A stretch of DNA of 64,000 nt, taken from Arthrobacter sp. fls2-241-R2A-200. Its GTDB lineage: Bacteria; Actinomycetota; Actinomycetes; Actinomycetales; Micrococcaceae. Shown here piece after piece: positions 9,041-19,218 of the stretch. The notes under the pieces were generated by a model. It searched no databases and was not told the DNA's origin. It saw nothing but the letters and a program-made list of their open reading frames with translations. Positions within the stretch are counted from its first letter, which is position 1. Every line of letters begins with the position of its first letter. The DNA lies in the NCBI RefSeq assembly GCF_030209745.1, contig NZ_JARVRJ010000003.1, forward strand, positions 124,001-188,000. Direction: 5' to 3'. The translations under genes and the position numbers were made by a program.

Positions 9041-9613
9041 TCACGCCTTCCCTGTTTGCATGGGGTCAAAGTCGTAAGCCGCCAGCCCGTCGATACTGAC
9101 GCGGTTCTTTGCCACCCGGTACTCGACGCTACCTTGTGCTCCTTTACGGCTGAAATAGGGCCCGAGGAGTTCGCGATGGCCCTCAAAGGTCATGAGCGGC
9201 ACGCCCCAGCCGCATGAATCCGAGACCCTGGTGACATCGACGACGATGACGGCGCGGGCGCCGGGTTTGTCCTCGAAGTGTGCGGCAAAGGAGTCAAAGT
9301 CGGGGTCGTACCGGCTGACCACCCGCCCTTTGCCATGGAGCCGGACAATGTTCGGTGGCCCGTCGAAAGCGCAGAACATGACGGTGATCCGGCCGTTCTC
9401 CCGGAGATGGGCGATTGTCTCGCTGCCGCTGCCGGTAACGTCGAGCCAGGCGAAGGTCTTCTCATCGAGCACTGCGAACGTGCCGGGCAATCCCCGCGGG
9501 GACACATTGACATGGGCATCGGCGGACAGCGGCGCGGTCGCGACGAAAAAGACCACCTGCCGGTTGATGAATTTCGCTATCCGCTCGTCAATTGCACCGT
9601 GTACCTTGCCCAT
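9041..9613 (-). CDS. Pyridoxamine 5'-phosphate oxidase-family (FMN split-barrel) protein
   Basis: A 190-residue protein of the pyridoxamine-phosphate-oxidase-like split-barrel fold, with FVATAPLSADAHVNVSPRG near the N-terminus and later SETIAHLRENGRITVMFCAFDGPPNIVRLHG, the flavin or F420 contact region. The start is ATG 9613 (MGKVHGAIDE), preceded by GGGAG; the open frame further upstream only shadows the transporter. Relatives include many flavin- or F420-dependent enzymes without known substrate, so no reaction is assigned. It lies 43 bases downstream of the MMPL exporter on the same strand and may be cotranscribed. Confidence 0.75.
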   Translation of the reverse strand: MGKVHGAIDERIAKFINRQVVFFVATAPLSADAHVNVSPRGLPGTFAVLDEKTFAWLDVTGSGSETIAHLRENGRITVMFCAFDGPPNIVRLHGKGRVVSRYDPDFDSFAAHFEDKPGARAVIVVDVTRVSDSCGWGVPLMTFEGHRELLGPYFSRKGAQGSVEYRVAKNRVSIDGLAAYDFDPMQTGKA

Positions 9614-9656
9614 GAAGCTACGCTCCCATGGGTTACCGGGACCGTTCAAACACGTC

Positions 9657-11825
9657 TCAAAACCGCGAGACAGCCCGCTCCTCCTCGGCTGCCTTTGCCA
9701 AAGGCACAGGCCGGCGGGCCAATTTCCCCGGCCACCAGATGCGGGCTCCGATGTCATACGCCAACGCCGGCACCAGAAGCGATCGGACCAGCACAGTATC
9801 CAACAGCACGCCGAAGGCCACAATGAACGCGAGTTGCACCAAGAACATGATGGGGATGACTCCAAGTGCCGCGAAGGTCGCAGCCAAAACAACACCTGCG
9901 GAGGTGATGACACCGCCGGTCACTGCCAGCCCCCGCAGGATGCCGGGCCTCGTCCCATGTTTGAGGGATTCTTCCCTGACACGGCTCATCAGGAAGATGT
10001 TGTAGTCCACCCCAAGGGCCACGAGGAACACGAAGCCGAACAGCGGCACGGTGGCATCGGCACCGGAGAACTTGAACACACCGTTGAAGACCCACGCGGA
10101 GACGCCCATAGCCGCGGCATAGGACACCACCACGGAAAGCACCAGCAACAGGGGCGCAACCACAGAGTGGAGCAGCAGCATCAGGATGAAAAAGATGACC
10201 ACGAGGACGATCGGAATGATGACAGCCAAGTCATGTTGAGCCGTGGTGTTGGTGTCCAGGGCAATGGCCGTGACGCCTCCTACCAACGCCCCGGGATCCG
10301 CAACTTTGACTGCTGAACGCAGGGACTTCACGGTGTTCTCCGCGTCCACCGAGTCCGCGGCCGAATTAAGCGTCGCGTTGATCAGGACCTTGCCATCCCG
10401 GACGGCGGGTTCACTCGGCGCCCCGGGCGCCCCGGTCAGCGGAACGCTCCCCTCAGCCAACAGATACGCATCACCCACGCCCTGTGTGGCTTTCACTTTC
10501 TCAAGGACTTGCCCTGCTGCACTTTGCGAAGCGACCACGACGGCGGGGCTGCCGCTGCCGGCGTCGAAATGGCGCGCGAGTGCCTTTTGGCCATCAACGG
10601 CATCGGACGCGGAGAGGATAACATCGGTTTGCGGAACACCGTTGGCCTTCACCTGGAGGACGCCCGTGGCTGCAACCAGCAAGATGAGCGTCGAGGCCAC
10701 CCAGACAACCCGCGGACGCTTGGAGACCAACGTACCCACACCCCGCCACAGGCCCTTCTGCCCTTCAAGTCCGGTGGCAATCTCAGGTTCGCGTTCGTCG
10801 TCGGGCAGTAGCTTGGGCCGGAAAGGCCAGAAGGCCGCACGCCCCAGCAGGGCCATCAGCGCCGGCAACAGCGTCAGTGCCGCGAACAGCGCGCAGAGGA
10901 TGCCGGCCGCGGCTACGGGTCCGAGCGCCTTGTTGGAGTTCAGGTCCGAGAAAAGCAAGCAGAGAAGGGCGACGATGACAGTGGCGCCCGAGGCAAGGAT
11001 CGGTTCGAAGGACTTCTTCCAGGCCGTGACGACGGCGCGCGTGCGGTTGCTGGTGTGCGTGAGGGCTTCGCGGAACCTCGCCACGAACAGCAGTGCGTAG
11101 TCGGTGGCCGCGCCTATCACCAGGATGGACAAGATCCCTTGGCTCTGGCCGTTGAGCTGTATCCAGCCCATCTTGGCCATGCCGAACACCAGGAGGATGG
11201 CTGCACACAGCGCGAACATTGAGGTGAACAGAACGGCCAGGGGCAGCACCAGCGAGCGATAGACCAGCAGCAGGATCACAAAGACGGCACCCAAGGCGAC
11301 CAGCAGCAGGATTCCATCGATGCCGCCAAAGGCGTTGACGAGGTCTGCGGTCAGCCCGGCTGGGCCAGTGACAAAGGCGTGGACGCCCGGAACGCCGGAG
11401 CGCACGGCATCGCGCAGTTCCTGGACGTGGGTCCGCAACTCATTGGAGGAGGACACAGGCACGATGAACTGCACCGCGTTGCCGTCCTGCGATGGAATGG
11501 GGCCGACGACGGCGCTCCCCAGCCGGAGTGCCTGAATGCCGGCTTTCAGCTTTGCCGCTTCGCCCAATTGCGGCGGGGTCAGTGCAGCATCGCTTTCAAG
11601 AATGACCACAGCAGGGATTTCTTTGGAGTCGCGAAATTTGGCCTGCCAGTCCCCGGCTTCAGTGGCTTCAGCGCCCGCCGGCAAGAACGAGGCTTGGTCG
11701 TTGGAGGAGACCTCGTCCAGGCGTCCGAACGTGGGGCCTCCAACGCCCGCAATGCCGAGCCATGTAATGACCAGGACGACGGGCAGGAGCCAACGCAACC
11801 ATAAGGGGACTTTGTGCGGGTTCAT
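9657..11825 (-). CDS. MMPL/RND-family membrane transporter
   Basis: A 722-residue exporter of the MMPL branch of RND transporters. It has one N-terminal membrane segment (LRWLLPVVLVITWLGIAG), an outside domain, five or six clustered segments including GAATDYALLFVARFREAL, then the second half with the same layout and ALGVDYNIFLMSRVREE. The two GxxxDYxxF-type motifs carry the proton-relay aspartates. ATG 11825 follows a strong AAGGAACC site. A MarR regulator is divergently transcribed 200 bases away, as is common for drug- or lipid-export loci. The substrate is unknown. Confidence 0.88.
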   Translation of the reverse strand: MNPHKVPLWLRWLLPVVLVITWLGIAGVGGPTFGRLDEVSSNDQASFLPAGAEATEAGDWQAKFRDSKEIPAVVILESDAALTPPQLGEAAKLKAGIQALRLGSAVVGPIPSQDGNAVQFIVPVSSSNELRTHVQELRDAVRSGVPGVHAFVTGPAGLTADLVNAFGGIDGILLLVALGAVFVILLLVYRSLVLPLAVLFTSMFALCAAILLVFGMAKMGWIQLNGQSQGILSILVIGAATDYALLFVARFREALTHTSNRTRAVVTAWKKSFEPILASGATVIVALLCLLFSDLNSNKALGPVAAAGILCALFAALTLLPALMALLGRAAFWPFRPKLLPDDEREPEIATGLEGQKGLWRGVGTLVSKRPRVVWVASTLILLVAATGVLQVKANGVPQTDVILSASDAVDGQKALARHFDAGSGSPAVVVASQSAAGQVLEKVKATQGVGDAYLLAEGSVPLTGAPGAPSEPAVRDGKVLINATLNSAADSVDAENTVKSLRSAVKVADPGALVGGVTAIALDTNTTAQHDLAVIIPIVLVVIFFILMLLLHSVVAPLLLVLSVVVSYAAAMGVSAWVFNGVFKFSGADATVPLFGFVFLVALGVDYNIFLMSRVREESLKHGTRPGILRGLAVTGGVITSAGVVLAATFAALGVIPIMFLVQLAFIVAFGVLLDTVLVRSLLVPALAYDIGARIWWPGKLARRPVPLAKAAEEERAVSRF

Positions 11826-11866
11826 GGTTCCTTCTTCATCGTGGGACGGCTGAGCTTTATTCCACT

Positions 11867-11881
11867 ATAGATTATCTCTAT
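11867..11881. promoter_or_regulatory. Possible MarR operator
   Basis: A short dyad (ATAGA, five-base centre, TCTAT) in the AT-rich middle of the gap between the MMPL exporter and the divergent MarR gene. MarR proteins usually bind such dyads over their promoters. The arms are short, so this is weak. Confidence 0.35.
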
Positions 11882-12026
11882 CATGGAACTATTCCAAGAT
11901 CTGCTTCTGGCGGTGGTGCCCGGATAGGGTTGTTGCGCAGTGCCGGGAGTAATATCCGGAAAGCAATGTCAGGAAGACGAAAGCTCATGCAGATGGGCCA
12001 TGAGCAGCGCGGACAGGAGGGTGCAC

Positions 12027-12581
12027 ATGTCTGACCCGAGAGTCCCCCAGGCAGGCCCGGAACAGGGCGGCACCCAGCCAAACCCGGAACAGACCGGAAC
12101 CCAGCGCCCGGAAAACGCCGCACCACAAGAGCTGGTTCGCCTGCTCCAGGACTTCACTTTGGAAGCCAACCACTATGTGGACGCAGCGGGCGGCAAGAAC
12201 GACATGCACCGAACCGACCTCAACGCCTTGGCCGTGATCATTCGCCATTCCGCCGCGGGGCACGTTGTCACGCCGGGGGTCCTACGCGCCGAACTACGGC
12301 TCAGCTCCCCGGCAACGACGGCACTTGTGGACCGGCTGCACGCCTCAGGGCACGTGGTCCGCGAGCGCCTGGGTACCGATCGGCGCCAGGTGCAGTTGCG
12401 CATGACACCCAAGGCCTATCGGGACGGAAGCGCCATGTTCATGCCGTTGGCCGTTCGCATGGGCCAAGCCATGGCCGCGTACAGTCCCGAGGAACTGGAC
12501 CTGGTTACCCGATTCATGACGGACATGGTGGAGGCTACGTTGGCCGCTCGGCAGGAAGCCACGCACCCGGAACCCGGCTGA
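12027..12581 (+). CDS. MarR-family transcriptional regulator
   Basis: A 184-residue winged-helix regulator. Residues 1-35 are a Gln/Pro/Gly-rich leader (PEQGGTQPNPEQTGTQRPE), followed by the MarR domain, with recognition helix near LRLSSPATTALVDRLHASGHVVRERLGTDRRQ and the charged wing DRR. The ATG at 12027 has a textbook AGGAGG seven bases before it, which rules out the longer upstream frame. It is divergent from the MMPL transporter, so it probably represses that gene and itself and responds to the exported compound. Confidence 0.86.
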   Translation: MSDPRVPQAGPEQGGTQPNPEQTGTQRPENAAPQELVRLLQDFTLEANHYVDAAGGKNDMHRTDLNALAVIIRHSAAGHVVTPGVLRAELRLSSPATTALVDRLHASGHVVRERLGTDRRQVQLRMTPKAYRDGSAMFMPLAVRMGQAMAAYSPEELDLVTRFMTDMVEATLAARQEATHPEPG

Positions 12582-12626
12582 GCCGCGTTCCGCTCAAATC
12601 CGTGTTGCAAGTTGTAGCGTTTCCCT

Positions 12627-13445
12627 ATGAACGCTCAGCAGCAGCCCGAAGACGTCTATACCCATGGACACCACGAGTCGGTTGTCCGGGCCCATGCCTC
12701 GCGAACAGCCGAGAACTCGGCTGCATTCGTCATTCCCCACCTCCTTGCCGGAACGTCAGTGCTCGACGTCGGATGCGGACCAGGAAGCATCACGTGCGAT
12801 TTCGCCGGGTTGGTGGCCCCCGGGCAAGTGGTTGGTCTGGACCGTTCGCCCGACGTCGTGGCCCAGGCAACCGAACTGGCCGCCGAGCGGGGGGTGGGGA
12901 ACGTTGAGTTCCGCACTGGCAACATCTATGACCTGGACTTCGAGGACGAGTCTTTCGACCTCGTCCACGCCCACCAGGTCCTTCAGCACTTGACCGACCC
13001 CGTAGCCGCGCTGCGTGAGATGCGGCGCGTGGCCAAACCGGGTGCAATCGTTGCTGTCCGCGACGCTGATTTTCACGGAATGAGTTGGTACCCGGAAGTT
13101 CCAGAGCTGGATGAATGGATGTCGCTCTACCAAAAGATCGCCCGGCGTAACGGTGCAGAGCCCGACGCCGGCAGGCGCTTGGTTTCGTGGGCGCAGCAGG
13201 CCGGGTTTACCCAAGTGGCCCCCAGCAGCAGCAACTGGCTGTACGCCACAGCCCAGCAGCGGGCCTGGCAGTCACGGGTTTGGAGCGAGCGGGTGCTGCA
13301 CTCCGCGTTCGCTGAGCAGGCGTTGGAGTATGGTTTGGCGAACGAGGCTGATCTTGCCCGGATTGCCGCCGGATGGCACCGCTGGGGCGCTACCTCGGAC
13401 GGCTACTTCCTCATCCCCAATGGCGAAGTGATCGCACGAGCCTGA
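12627..13445 (+). CDS. Class I SAM-dependent methyltransferase
   Basis: A 272-residue Methyltransf_11/25-type enzyme. Motif I is VLDVGCGPGSITCDFA, the acidic loop is VGLDRSPDV, and motif post-I is FDLVHAHQVLQHLTDPVAALREM. The C-terminal third, with many Trp and Arg, probably forms the substrate lid. The ATG at 12627 has no ribosome site but a TAGCGT box exactly six bases upstream (12615-12620), which fits a leaderless mRNA. The methyl acceptor is unknown; relatives act on quinones, small metabolites or natural products. Confidence 0.82.
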   Translation: MNAQQQPEDVYTHGHHESVVRAHASRTAENSAAFVIPHLLAGTSVLDVGCGPGSITCDFAGLVAPGQVVGLDRSPDVVAQATELAAERGVGNVEFRTGNIYDLDFEDESFDLVHAHQVLQHLTDPVAALREMRRVAKPGAIVAVRDADFHGMSWYPEVPELDEWMSLYQKIARRNGAEPDAGRRLVSWAQQAGFTQVAPSSSNWLYATAQQRAWQSRVWSERVLHSAFAEQALEYGLANEADLARIAAGWHRWGATSDGYFLIPNGEVIARA

Positions 13446-13549
13446 GAACCACCAAAAGAAGTTCCACCCCGCATGTAGGAATGCCGCCCGCTGTTCCGAC
13501 CCATGGATGAAGGCGCCCGCACCGGAGCGTCCCTGACAAGGAGTTTGAG

Positions 13550-13909
13550 ATGAAATACATGATCATGATGTTCGGATCCGCTGAAGGCATGATGGAGACG
13601 GCCAACCCTGAGTGGGTCCGGGAAATGATTGGATTCATGATCCAGATCGACAAGGACCTCACGGCCAGCGGGGAACTCGTCTTCAACGCAGGGCTCGCGG
13701 ACGGGAGCACGGCCAAGCTCGTCAAGCAGACTCCGGACGGGGTGGTCACCACGGACGGACCCTACGCCGAGTCCAAGGAATCGCTGGTGGGCTACTGGGT
13801 GGTTGATGTGGCGAGTGAGGAACGGGCGGTGGAGATCTGCTCCAGCATCGTGAAGTACTCCCAGGTCGTAGAGCTTCGCGCCATTGCCGACGGGCCGCCG
13901 GACGTCTAG
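13550..13909 (+). CDS. YCII/DGPF-domain protein
   Basis: A 119-residue protein of the YCII-related fold with the hallmark TTDGPYAESKESLVGYWVVDV, where DGPY stands in for the usual DGPF. The ATG at 13550 has an AAGGAG site eight bases upstream. DGPF proteins are the standard genetic partners of ECF42 sigma factors, and here the sigma gene begins five bases after this stop. Their biochemical role is unproven. The pairing strongly supports both calls. Confidence 0.85.
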   Translation: MKYMIMMFGSAEGMMETANPEWVREMIGFMIQIDKDLTASGELVFNAGLADGSTAKLVKQTPDGVVTTDGPYAESKESLVGYWVVDVASEERAVEICSSIVKYSQVVELRAIADGPPDV

Positions 13910-13913
13910 GCCT

Positions 13914-15149
13914 TTGACTGAATCCGTCCCGGACCGACGCATCGAGGACCTGCTGCGCACTTTGGCGCCGCAGGTCCTCGGTGTGCTGCTGCGCAAGCAC
14001 GGTCAGTTCGATGCCTGCGAAGATGCCGTCCAAGAGGCGCTCCTGGACGCTGCAATCCAGTGGCCTTCAGGCCTGCCGGACAATCCGAGGGCGTGGTTGT
14101 TGACGGTCGCTTCACGGCGCCTGGTTGATGCTTGGCGTAGCGAAAGCGCCCGGCGGACTCGCGAGGAACGGGCGGCTTCAATGGAGGTGGACCCCCACGG
14201 GCGTTACGCCCCGGAAGCGGACGACACCCTCACCCTCATGTTCCTCTGCTGCCATCCAGCGCTATCGGCACCTTCACAACTCGCCTTGACCTTGCGCGCC
14301 GTCGGAGGACTCACGACGGCGGAAATCGCCTCCGCTTTCCTGGTCCCCGAAGCGACCATGGGCCAGCGCATCAGCCGGGCGAAGCAAGGGATCCAAAAGG
14401 CGGGGGCCAGGTTCCACCTGCCGCCGCCATCCGAACGCAAGGCAAGGCTCGGCGTCGTACTCCATGTGCTTTACCTCATTTTCAACGAAGGCTACGCAGC
14501 AAGTTCCGGCCCGTCGCTGCAGCGCGAGGACCTCACCGCGGAGGCGATCCGGTTATCCCGGCTGCTGGTAAACGCGGCGCCGGGTGAAGGTGAGGCTGTT
14601 GGTTTGCTGGCGCTGATGCTGCTCACGGATTCCCGTCGCGAGGCACGGACGCTCGCCGATGGGACGCCCGTGCCCCTCGCGGAACAGGACCGGCGTTTGT
14701 GGAACCATGGGCAGATCGGTGAAGGCATTGCGTTGCTGACGTCGGTGTTGGGTCGCTCCGGCCCTGGGCCCTACCAAGTGCAAGCCGCCATTGCCGCAGT
14801 CCACGCTGAAGCGGACTCGGACACCGAGACTGATTGGCCCCAGATCCTCGCCCTGTACACAGTGCTCGAAGCCATTGCACCCAGCCCTGTGGTCACACTG
14901 AATCGGGCTGTAGCCGTTGCCAAGGTGGAAGGGCCTGCTGCTGGACTTTCAGCGTTGTCCGGCCTTGACGCCGCCTTGGGCCGGACCCACCGCTTGGACG
15001 CGGTCCGGGCGCACTTGCTGGAACTGTCCGGGTCCCCCGCCGAAGCCCGGGCTGCGTATCTAGCGGCTGCGAAAAAGACCGGGAGCCTGCAGGAGCGGCG
15101 ATACCTGATGGGCAAGGCGGCCGCCTTGGACGCAGCGGGGGCTTCCTGA
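13914..15149 (+). CDS. ECF42-type RNA polymerase sigma factor with C-terminal TPR-like extension
   Basis: A 411-residue ECF sigma factor. Residues about 1-75 are region 2 (FDACEDAVQEALLDAAIQWP, PRAWLLTVASRRLVDAWRSE), residues about 105-165 are region 4 (LALTLRAVGGLTTAEIASAFLVPEATMGQRISRAKQGI), and the last 230 residues form the helical extension typical of ECF42. I choose the TTG at 13914 (MTESVPDRRIEDLLRTLAPQV) because this opening matches the group; a TTG at 13884 would overlap the DGPF gene. No anti-sigma gene is adjacent, as expected, since the extension is thought to take that role. Confidence 0.85.
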   Translation: MTESVPDRRIEDLLRTLAPQVLGVLLRKHGQFDACEDAVQEALLDAAIQWPSGLPDNPRAWLLTVASRRLVDAWRSESARRTREERAASMEVDPHGRYAPEADDTLTLMFLCCHPALSAPSQLALTLRAVGGLTTAEIASAFLVPEATMGQRISRAKQGIQKAGARFHLPPPSERKARLGVVLHVLYLIFNEGYAASSGPSLQREDLTAEAIRLSRLLVNAAPGEGEAVGLLALMLLTDSRREARTLADGTPVPLAEQDRRLWNHGQIGEGIALLTSVLGRSGPGPYQVQAAIAAVHAEADSDTETDWPQILALYTVLEAIAPSPVVTLNRAVAVAKVEGPAAGLSALSGLDAALGRTHRLDAVRAHLLELSGSPAEARAAYLAAAKKTGSLQERRYLMGKAAALDAAGAS

Positions 15150-15225
15150 CCCGCTGTGGCGAGCATCAAAGAAGGTCGTGGCCAAGCCTTGAAATGAGGG
15201 TGCCTATGCAACATATAGTCGAGGG

Positions 15226-16209
<984 letters not shown>

Positions 16210-16252
16210 GCCGCTGCCGCCGTCGTCGTCGCCGTGAGCGTTGCGGTTACTG

Positions 16253-17326
16253 CTACCAGCCGCCGCGGGTCGGGGTGTGTCCCTTGCGTGCGTCCTCGGG
16301 CATGGACATCTCGGCCCGCAGCCCCAAAAGCCGAATGGGCCGCCCGGGCTCGATCGCAGAGCTGAGGTCAAGGGCGCGGGCCAGGACATCGTCCTGATCG
16401 AACGTCGCAGGGATCTTCCGGGCATGGGTCTTGGTAAGGAACGGGGCGTAGCGGACCTTGAGCGTCAGCCCGATCACCGGCCTGCCCTCGGCCATGACGT
16501 CCTTCAGGACCGACGCCGTCAACTCCTTCACGGCGTCTTCCACCTGCCCAGGCTCGGTCAGGTCATGCTGGAACGTGGTTTCCCGGCTGTGCCCACGGGC
16601 AACCCACGGGGTGTCATCCACAACATTTGTGCCGTCACCGCGTCCAAGTTCGGCGTACCACGGTCCCATTTTGGGGCCGAACTCCGGCACCAAGGCGAGG
16701 GGGTCGACGGCGGCCAGCTCGGCTACCGTGGTGATGCCGTGGCCGGCCAGCCTCTTGGAAATTCTGGAGCCGACGCCCCAAAGTTCAATGGTGGGTCTCT
16801 GCCCCATGACCTCGAGCCAGTTATCCCGGGTCAGGCGGAAGACCCCGGCCGGTTTTCCGAAGTTGGTGGCAACCTTTGCCCGGACCAAGGTGTCACCGAT
16901 CCCCACGCTGCAATGCAAGCGGGTTTTTTCCAGCACCGCTGCCTGGATCTGCCGGGCATAAGCCTCGGGGTCCTCGGTCACAACGCCCACAAAAGCTTCG
17001 TCCCAGCCCAACGCCTGGACCGTGGCACCAGGCTGCTCACGCAGGGCCATCATGACATCTTCCGACGCCTCCAAATACGCCTCGTGGTCAACGGGCAGGA
17101 TGACGGCGTCGGGAACTTTCCGGGCCGCGATGCGCAGCGGCATCCCTGAACCGACACCGAACGCCCTGGCTTCATAGGAAGCTGTGGACACCACTGCACG
17201 TTCCGTCGGGTCTCCCCTGCCACCGACAATGATTGGCTTTCCTGCCAGTTCAGGCCTCCGCAGCACCTCCACCGCGGCGATGAACTGGTCGAGATCTACA
17301 TGCAGTACCCACGGGATTCCGCTCAC
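16253..17326 (-). CDS. dinB: Y-family DNA polymerase IV
   Basis: A 357-residue translesion DNA polymerase. The first metal site is HVDLDQF (Asp11), the fingers carry STASYEARAFGV, and the second acidic pair is Asp109-Glu110 in LGWDEAFVGV. The usual serine before this acidic pair is replaced (GWDE rather than SxDE). The helix-hairpin-helix (ELWGVGSRISKRLAGHGITTVAEL) and a little-finger domain follow. No beta-clamp peptide is obvious at the C-terminus. The start is the GTG at 17326; the frame upstream merely shadows the LysE gene. It is 49 bases from, and divergent to, that exporter. Confidence 0.88.
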   Translation of the reverse strand: MSGIPWVLHVDLDQFIAAVEVLRRPELAGKPIIVGGRGDPTERAVVSTASYEARAFGVGSGMPLRIAARKVPDAVILPVDHEAYLEASEDVMMALREQPGATVQALGWDEAFVGVVTEDPEAYARQIQAAVLEKTRLHCSVGIGDTLVRAKVATNFGKPAGVFRLTRDNWLEVMGQRPTIELWGVGSRISKRLAGHGITTVAELAAVDPLALVPEFGPKMGPWYAELGRGDGTNVVDDTPWVARGHSRETTFQHDLTEPGQVEDAVKELTASVLKDVMAEGRPVIGLTLKVRYAPFLTKTHARKIPATFDQDDVLARALDLSSAIEPGRPIRLLGLRAEMSMPEDARKGHTPTRGGW

Positions 17327-17375
17327 GGCACCAGTCTGCCTTACCCGCTGGCCGGTGGCTCCGGCATAAGCTGGG

Positions 17376-18002
17376 ATGGTGCAATTTTCTCTCTGGCTGG
17401 CCCTCGTCGGCGCCGGCGCCCTGATCAGTTTCACGCCCGGAGCCGGTGCCATCTTCACCATGAGCAACTCGCTCAACTCCGGGTTCCGCCGCTCCATTTT
17501 CGGCATACTCGGACAACAAGTGGCCCTGGTCATCCACATAGTCATCGTGGCTTTGGGCGTGGGCGTGCTGGTGTCCAACTCCCCGCTGATCTTCAACATC
17601 ATCCGCTACGCCGGCGCGGCGTATCTGGTGTACCTGGGCATCCGGCAGTTCCTCCACAAGCCGGACCTCGACAAAGAGGAAGTCGCCAACAAGAAGAACG
17701 AGCCCGCGTTGTCCATGTTCCAACGCGGCATTTGGGTGAACCTGCTGAACCCGAAAGCGATTGTGTTCTTCCTGGCGTTCATGCCCCAGTTCATCCGCCC
17801 GGACCAGCCACTGGTTCAGCAATACGTGGTGCTCACGGCCACGGTCCTGGCCATCGACATCATGGTCATGTGGTTCTTCTTCGCCATGGCGGCGCGCTCA
17901 TTCCAGCGCTTCACCCACGACCAGCACGGCCAGAAGGTCCTGAACCGCCTGTTCGGTTGCCTCTTCGTCCTGGTGGGAATCCTGCTCGCGGCCATCCACT
18001 AG
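17376..18002 (+). CDS. LysE/RhtB-family amino acid exporter
   Basis: A 208-residue membrane exporter with about six segments. The family block is ISFTPGAGAIFTMSNSLNSGFRR and the second signature WVNLLNPKAIVFFLAFMPQFIRP. It is longer and more similar to RhtB-like homoserine/threonine exporters than the LysE at 4.7-5.4 kb, but the substrate cannot be fixed. It diverges from dinB across a 49-base gap and converges with the LacI gene, ending two bases from its stop. Confidence 0.85.
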   Translation: MVQFSLWLALVGAGALISFTPGAGAIFTMSNSLNSGFRRSIFGILGQQVALVIHIVIVALGVGVLVSNSPLIFNIIRYAGAAYLVYLGIRQFLHKPDLDKEEVANKKNEPALSMFQRGIWVNLLNPKAIVFFLAFMPQFIRPDQPLVQQYVVLTATVLAIDIMVMWFFFAMAARSFQRFTHDQHGQKVLNRLFGCLFVLVGILLAAIH

Positions 18003-18003
18003 G

Positions 18004-19044
18004 TCACGCACCAGGGGTACAGGTAGACCCCCGCACCACCAACGAGCTCTCCAACGTGACGTGGGGCTCTTCAAGTTCAAGCCCTTCCATGAGCCCCCGT
18101 AGTTGCTCCCCCGCTTTGCGGCCCAGCGGGGTCGCGGGCAGGTGGACGCTGGTCAGGCTTGGGTTACTGGTGGCCGAATACGGCAGGTCGTCGAAACCCG
18201 CCACCGCCAACTCTTCGGGAATGCGCACACCTTCCACGCGCGCTTCCTGCAGCACCCCGTAGGCGTGCGTGTCCGTGCCACATACGACGGCGGTCACCCC
18301 CTCACGCTTCCAGCCCTGCCACGCTTGGGCAAAGGCAGCGGCGGCAGCACCGACGTCGATCGCTGTGCTGATGACGTGGGCCGCATCAACTGCAAGCCCG
18401 CACGCTTGGGCCTCTTCCAGGAAGGCTTCCCGCCGCAGCGCGAAAGTGGCCGTGCCTGTGATTCCGTCAACGTAGGCGGCGCGCTTGTGGCCCGAGGACG
18501 CCAGGTGCCTGGCCAGCTCGCGGGCTCCTTGTGCGACGTCGAGGTTCACCGACGGCGCGTAGGAATCCAGCCCAGGGGCGTCCAGCAGCACCAGCGGGCC
18601 GGCGGCGTGCAGGTCCTCAAGGAACTCGGCGCTGGGGGCGCCCAGCAGCAACCCGGCCGGACGCAGTGCCAAAAGCTTCCGGACGTCATCCGCTTGGGGG
18701 GACTCCCCTGCGTCGGTCACTGACAGCAGCAGCTGGTACTGCGAGCCCAGGGATTCCCGGACTCCGCTAATGACATTGGCAAAGAACGGGTTGGACACGT
18801 CCGGCGTCACCAGGATGACGATGGAGCTCACGCCCTTGGCAAGGGAGCTGCCAATACCGTCCACCACGTAGCCCAGCTCTGTAATGGCCGTGCGGACCTT
18901 GGAGATGTTGTCCTCTGAGACCCGCCCTTGGGTTTTGCCGTTGGCCACCAAGGAAACGGTGGCAGTGGACACGCCGGCACGTGCAGCCACCATCGCCGCC
19001 GTCACGCGGGGCGCCCTGGCGTTGCGAAGGTCCACGGTATCCAT
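18004..19044 (-). CDS. LacI-family regulator of the nucleoside operon
   Basis: A 346-residue repressor. The headpiece is VTAAMVAARAGVSTATVSLVANGKTQGRVSEDNISKV (residues about 14-50), followed by a periplasmic-binding-protein-like ligand domain. The hinge helix has the usual LAKGVSS. It is divergent from the nucleoside hydrolase, transporter and ribokinase genes, with a cluster of CG-centred operator-like sites between them, so it most likely controls them with a nucleoside or ribose-like inducer. A TACGAT box exactly six bases before ATG 19044 suggests a leaderless mRNA. Confidence 0.88.
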   Translation of the reverse strand: MDTVDLRNARAPRVTAAMVAARAGVSTATVSLVANGKTQGRVSEDNISKVRTAITELGYVVDGIGSSLAKGVSSIVILVTPDVSNPFFANVISGVRESLGSQYQLLLSVTDAGESPQADDVRKLLALRPAGLLLGAPSAEFLEDLHAAGPLVLLDAPGLDSYAPSVNLDVAQGARELARHLASSGHKRAAYVDGITGTATFALRREAFLEEAQACGLAVDAAHVISTAIDVGAAAAAFAQAWQGWKREGVTAVVCGTDTHAYGVLQEARVEGVRIPEELAVAGFDDLPYSATSNPSLTSVHLPATPLGRKAGEQLRGLMEGLELEEPHVTLESSLVVRGSTCTPGA

Positions 19045-19090
19045 GCATCGATCGTAGCCGGGTTCCCGGCACCAAGAACGGCACTGCGCA

Positions 19091-19130
19091 TCAAGCGTTT
19101 GACGTGGACAAACGTTAAGCGTTTGACGTG
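19091..19130. promoter_or_regulatory. LacI-type operator cluster
   Basis: Two direct copies of AAGCGTTTGACGTG (19093-19106 and 19117-19130) are spaced 24 bases apart. Between and across them run dyads such as CAAACGTTAAGCGTTTG (19109-19125), with perfect six-base arms. LacI proteins favour dyads with a central CG, and these lie between the LacI gene and the operon it faces. Confidence 0.6.
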
Positions 19131-19218
19131 CGCCCTGCGCGGGTGCCAGAATTCCTTCGAATGCTTGAAGTCCTCATCTGGCAATGACAAGCCAAGCCCC
19201 AATGACGTGGAGAGAAAC

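Noticed and set aside
13446..13549. A self-regulated ECF42 promoter before the DGPF gene
   Set aside because: I saw no clear TGTCGA-type -35 box with a matching -10, so I do not claim it.
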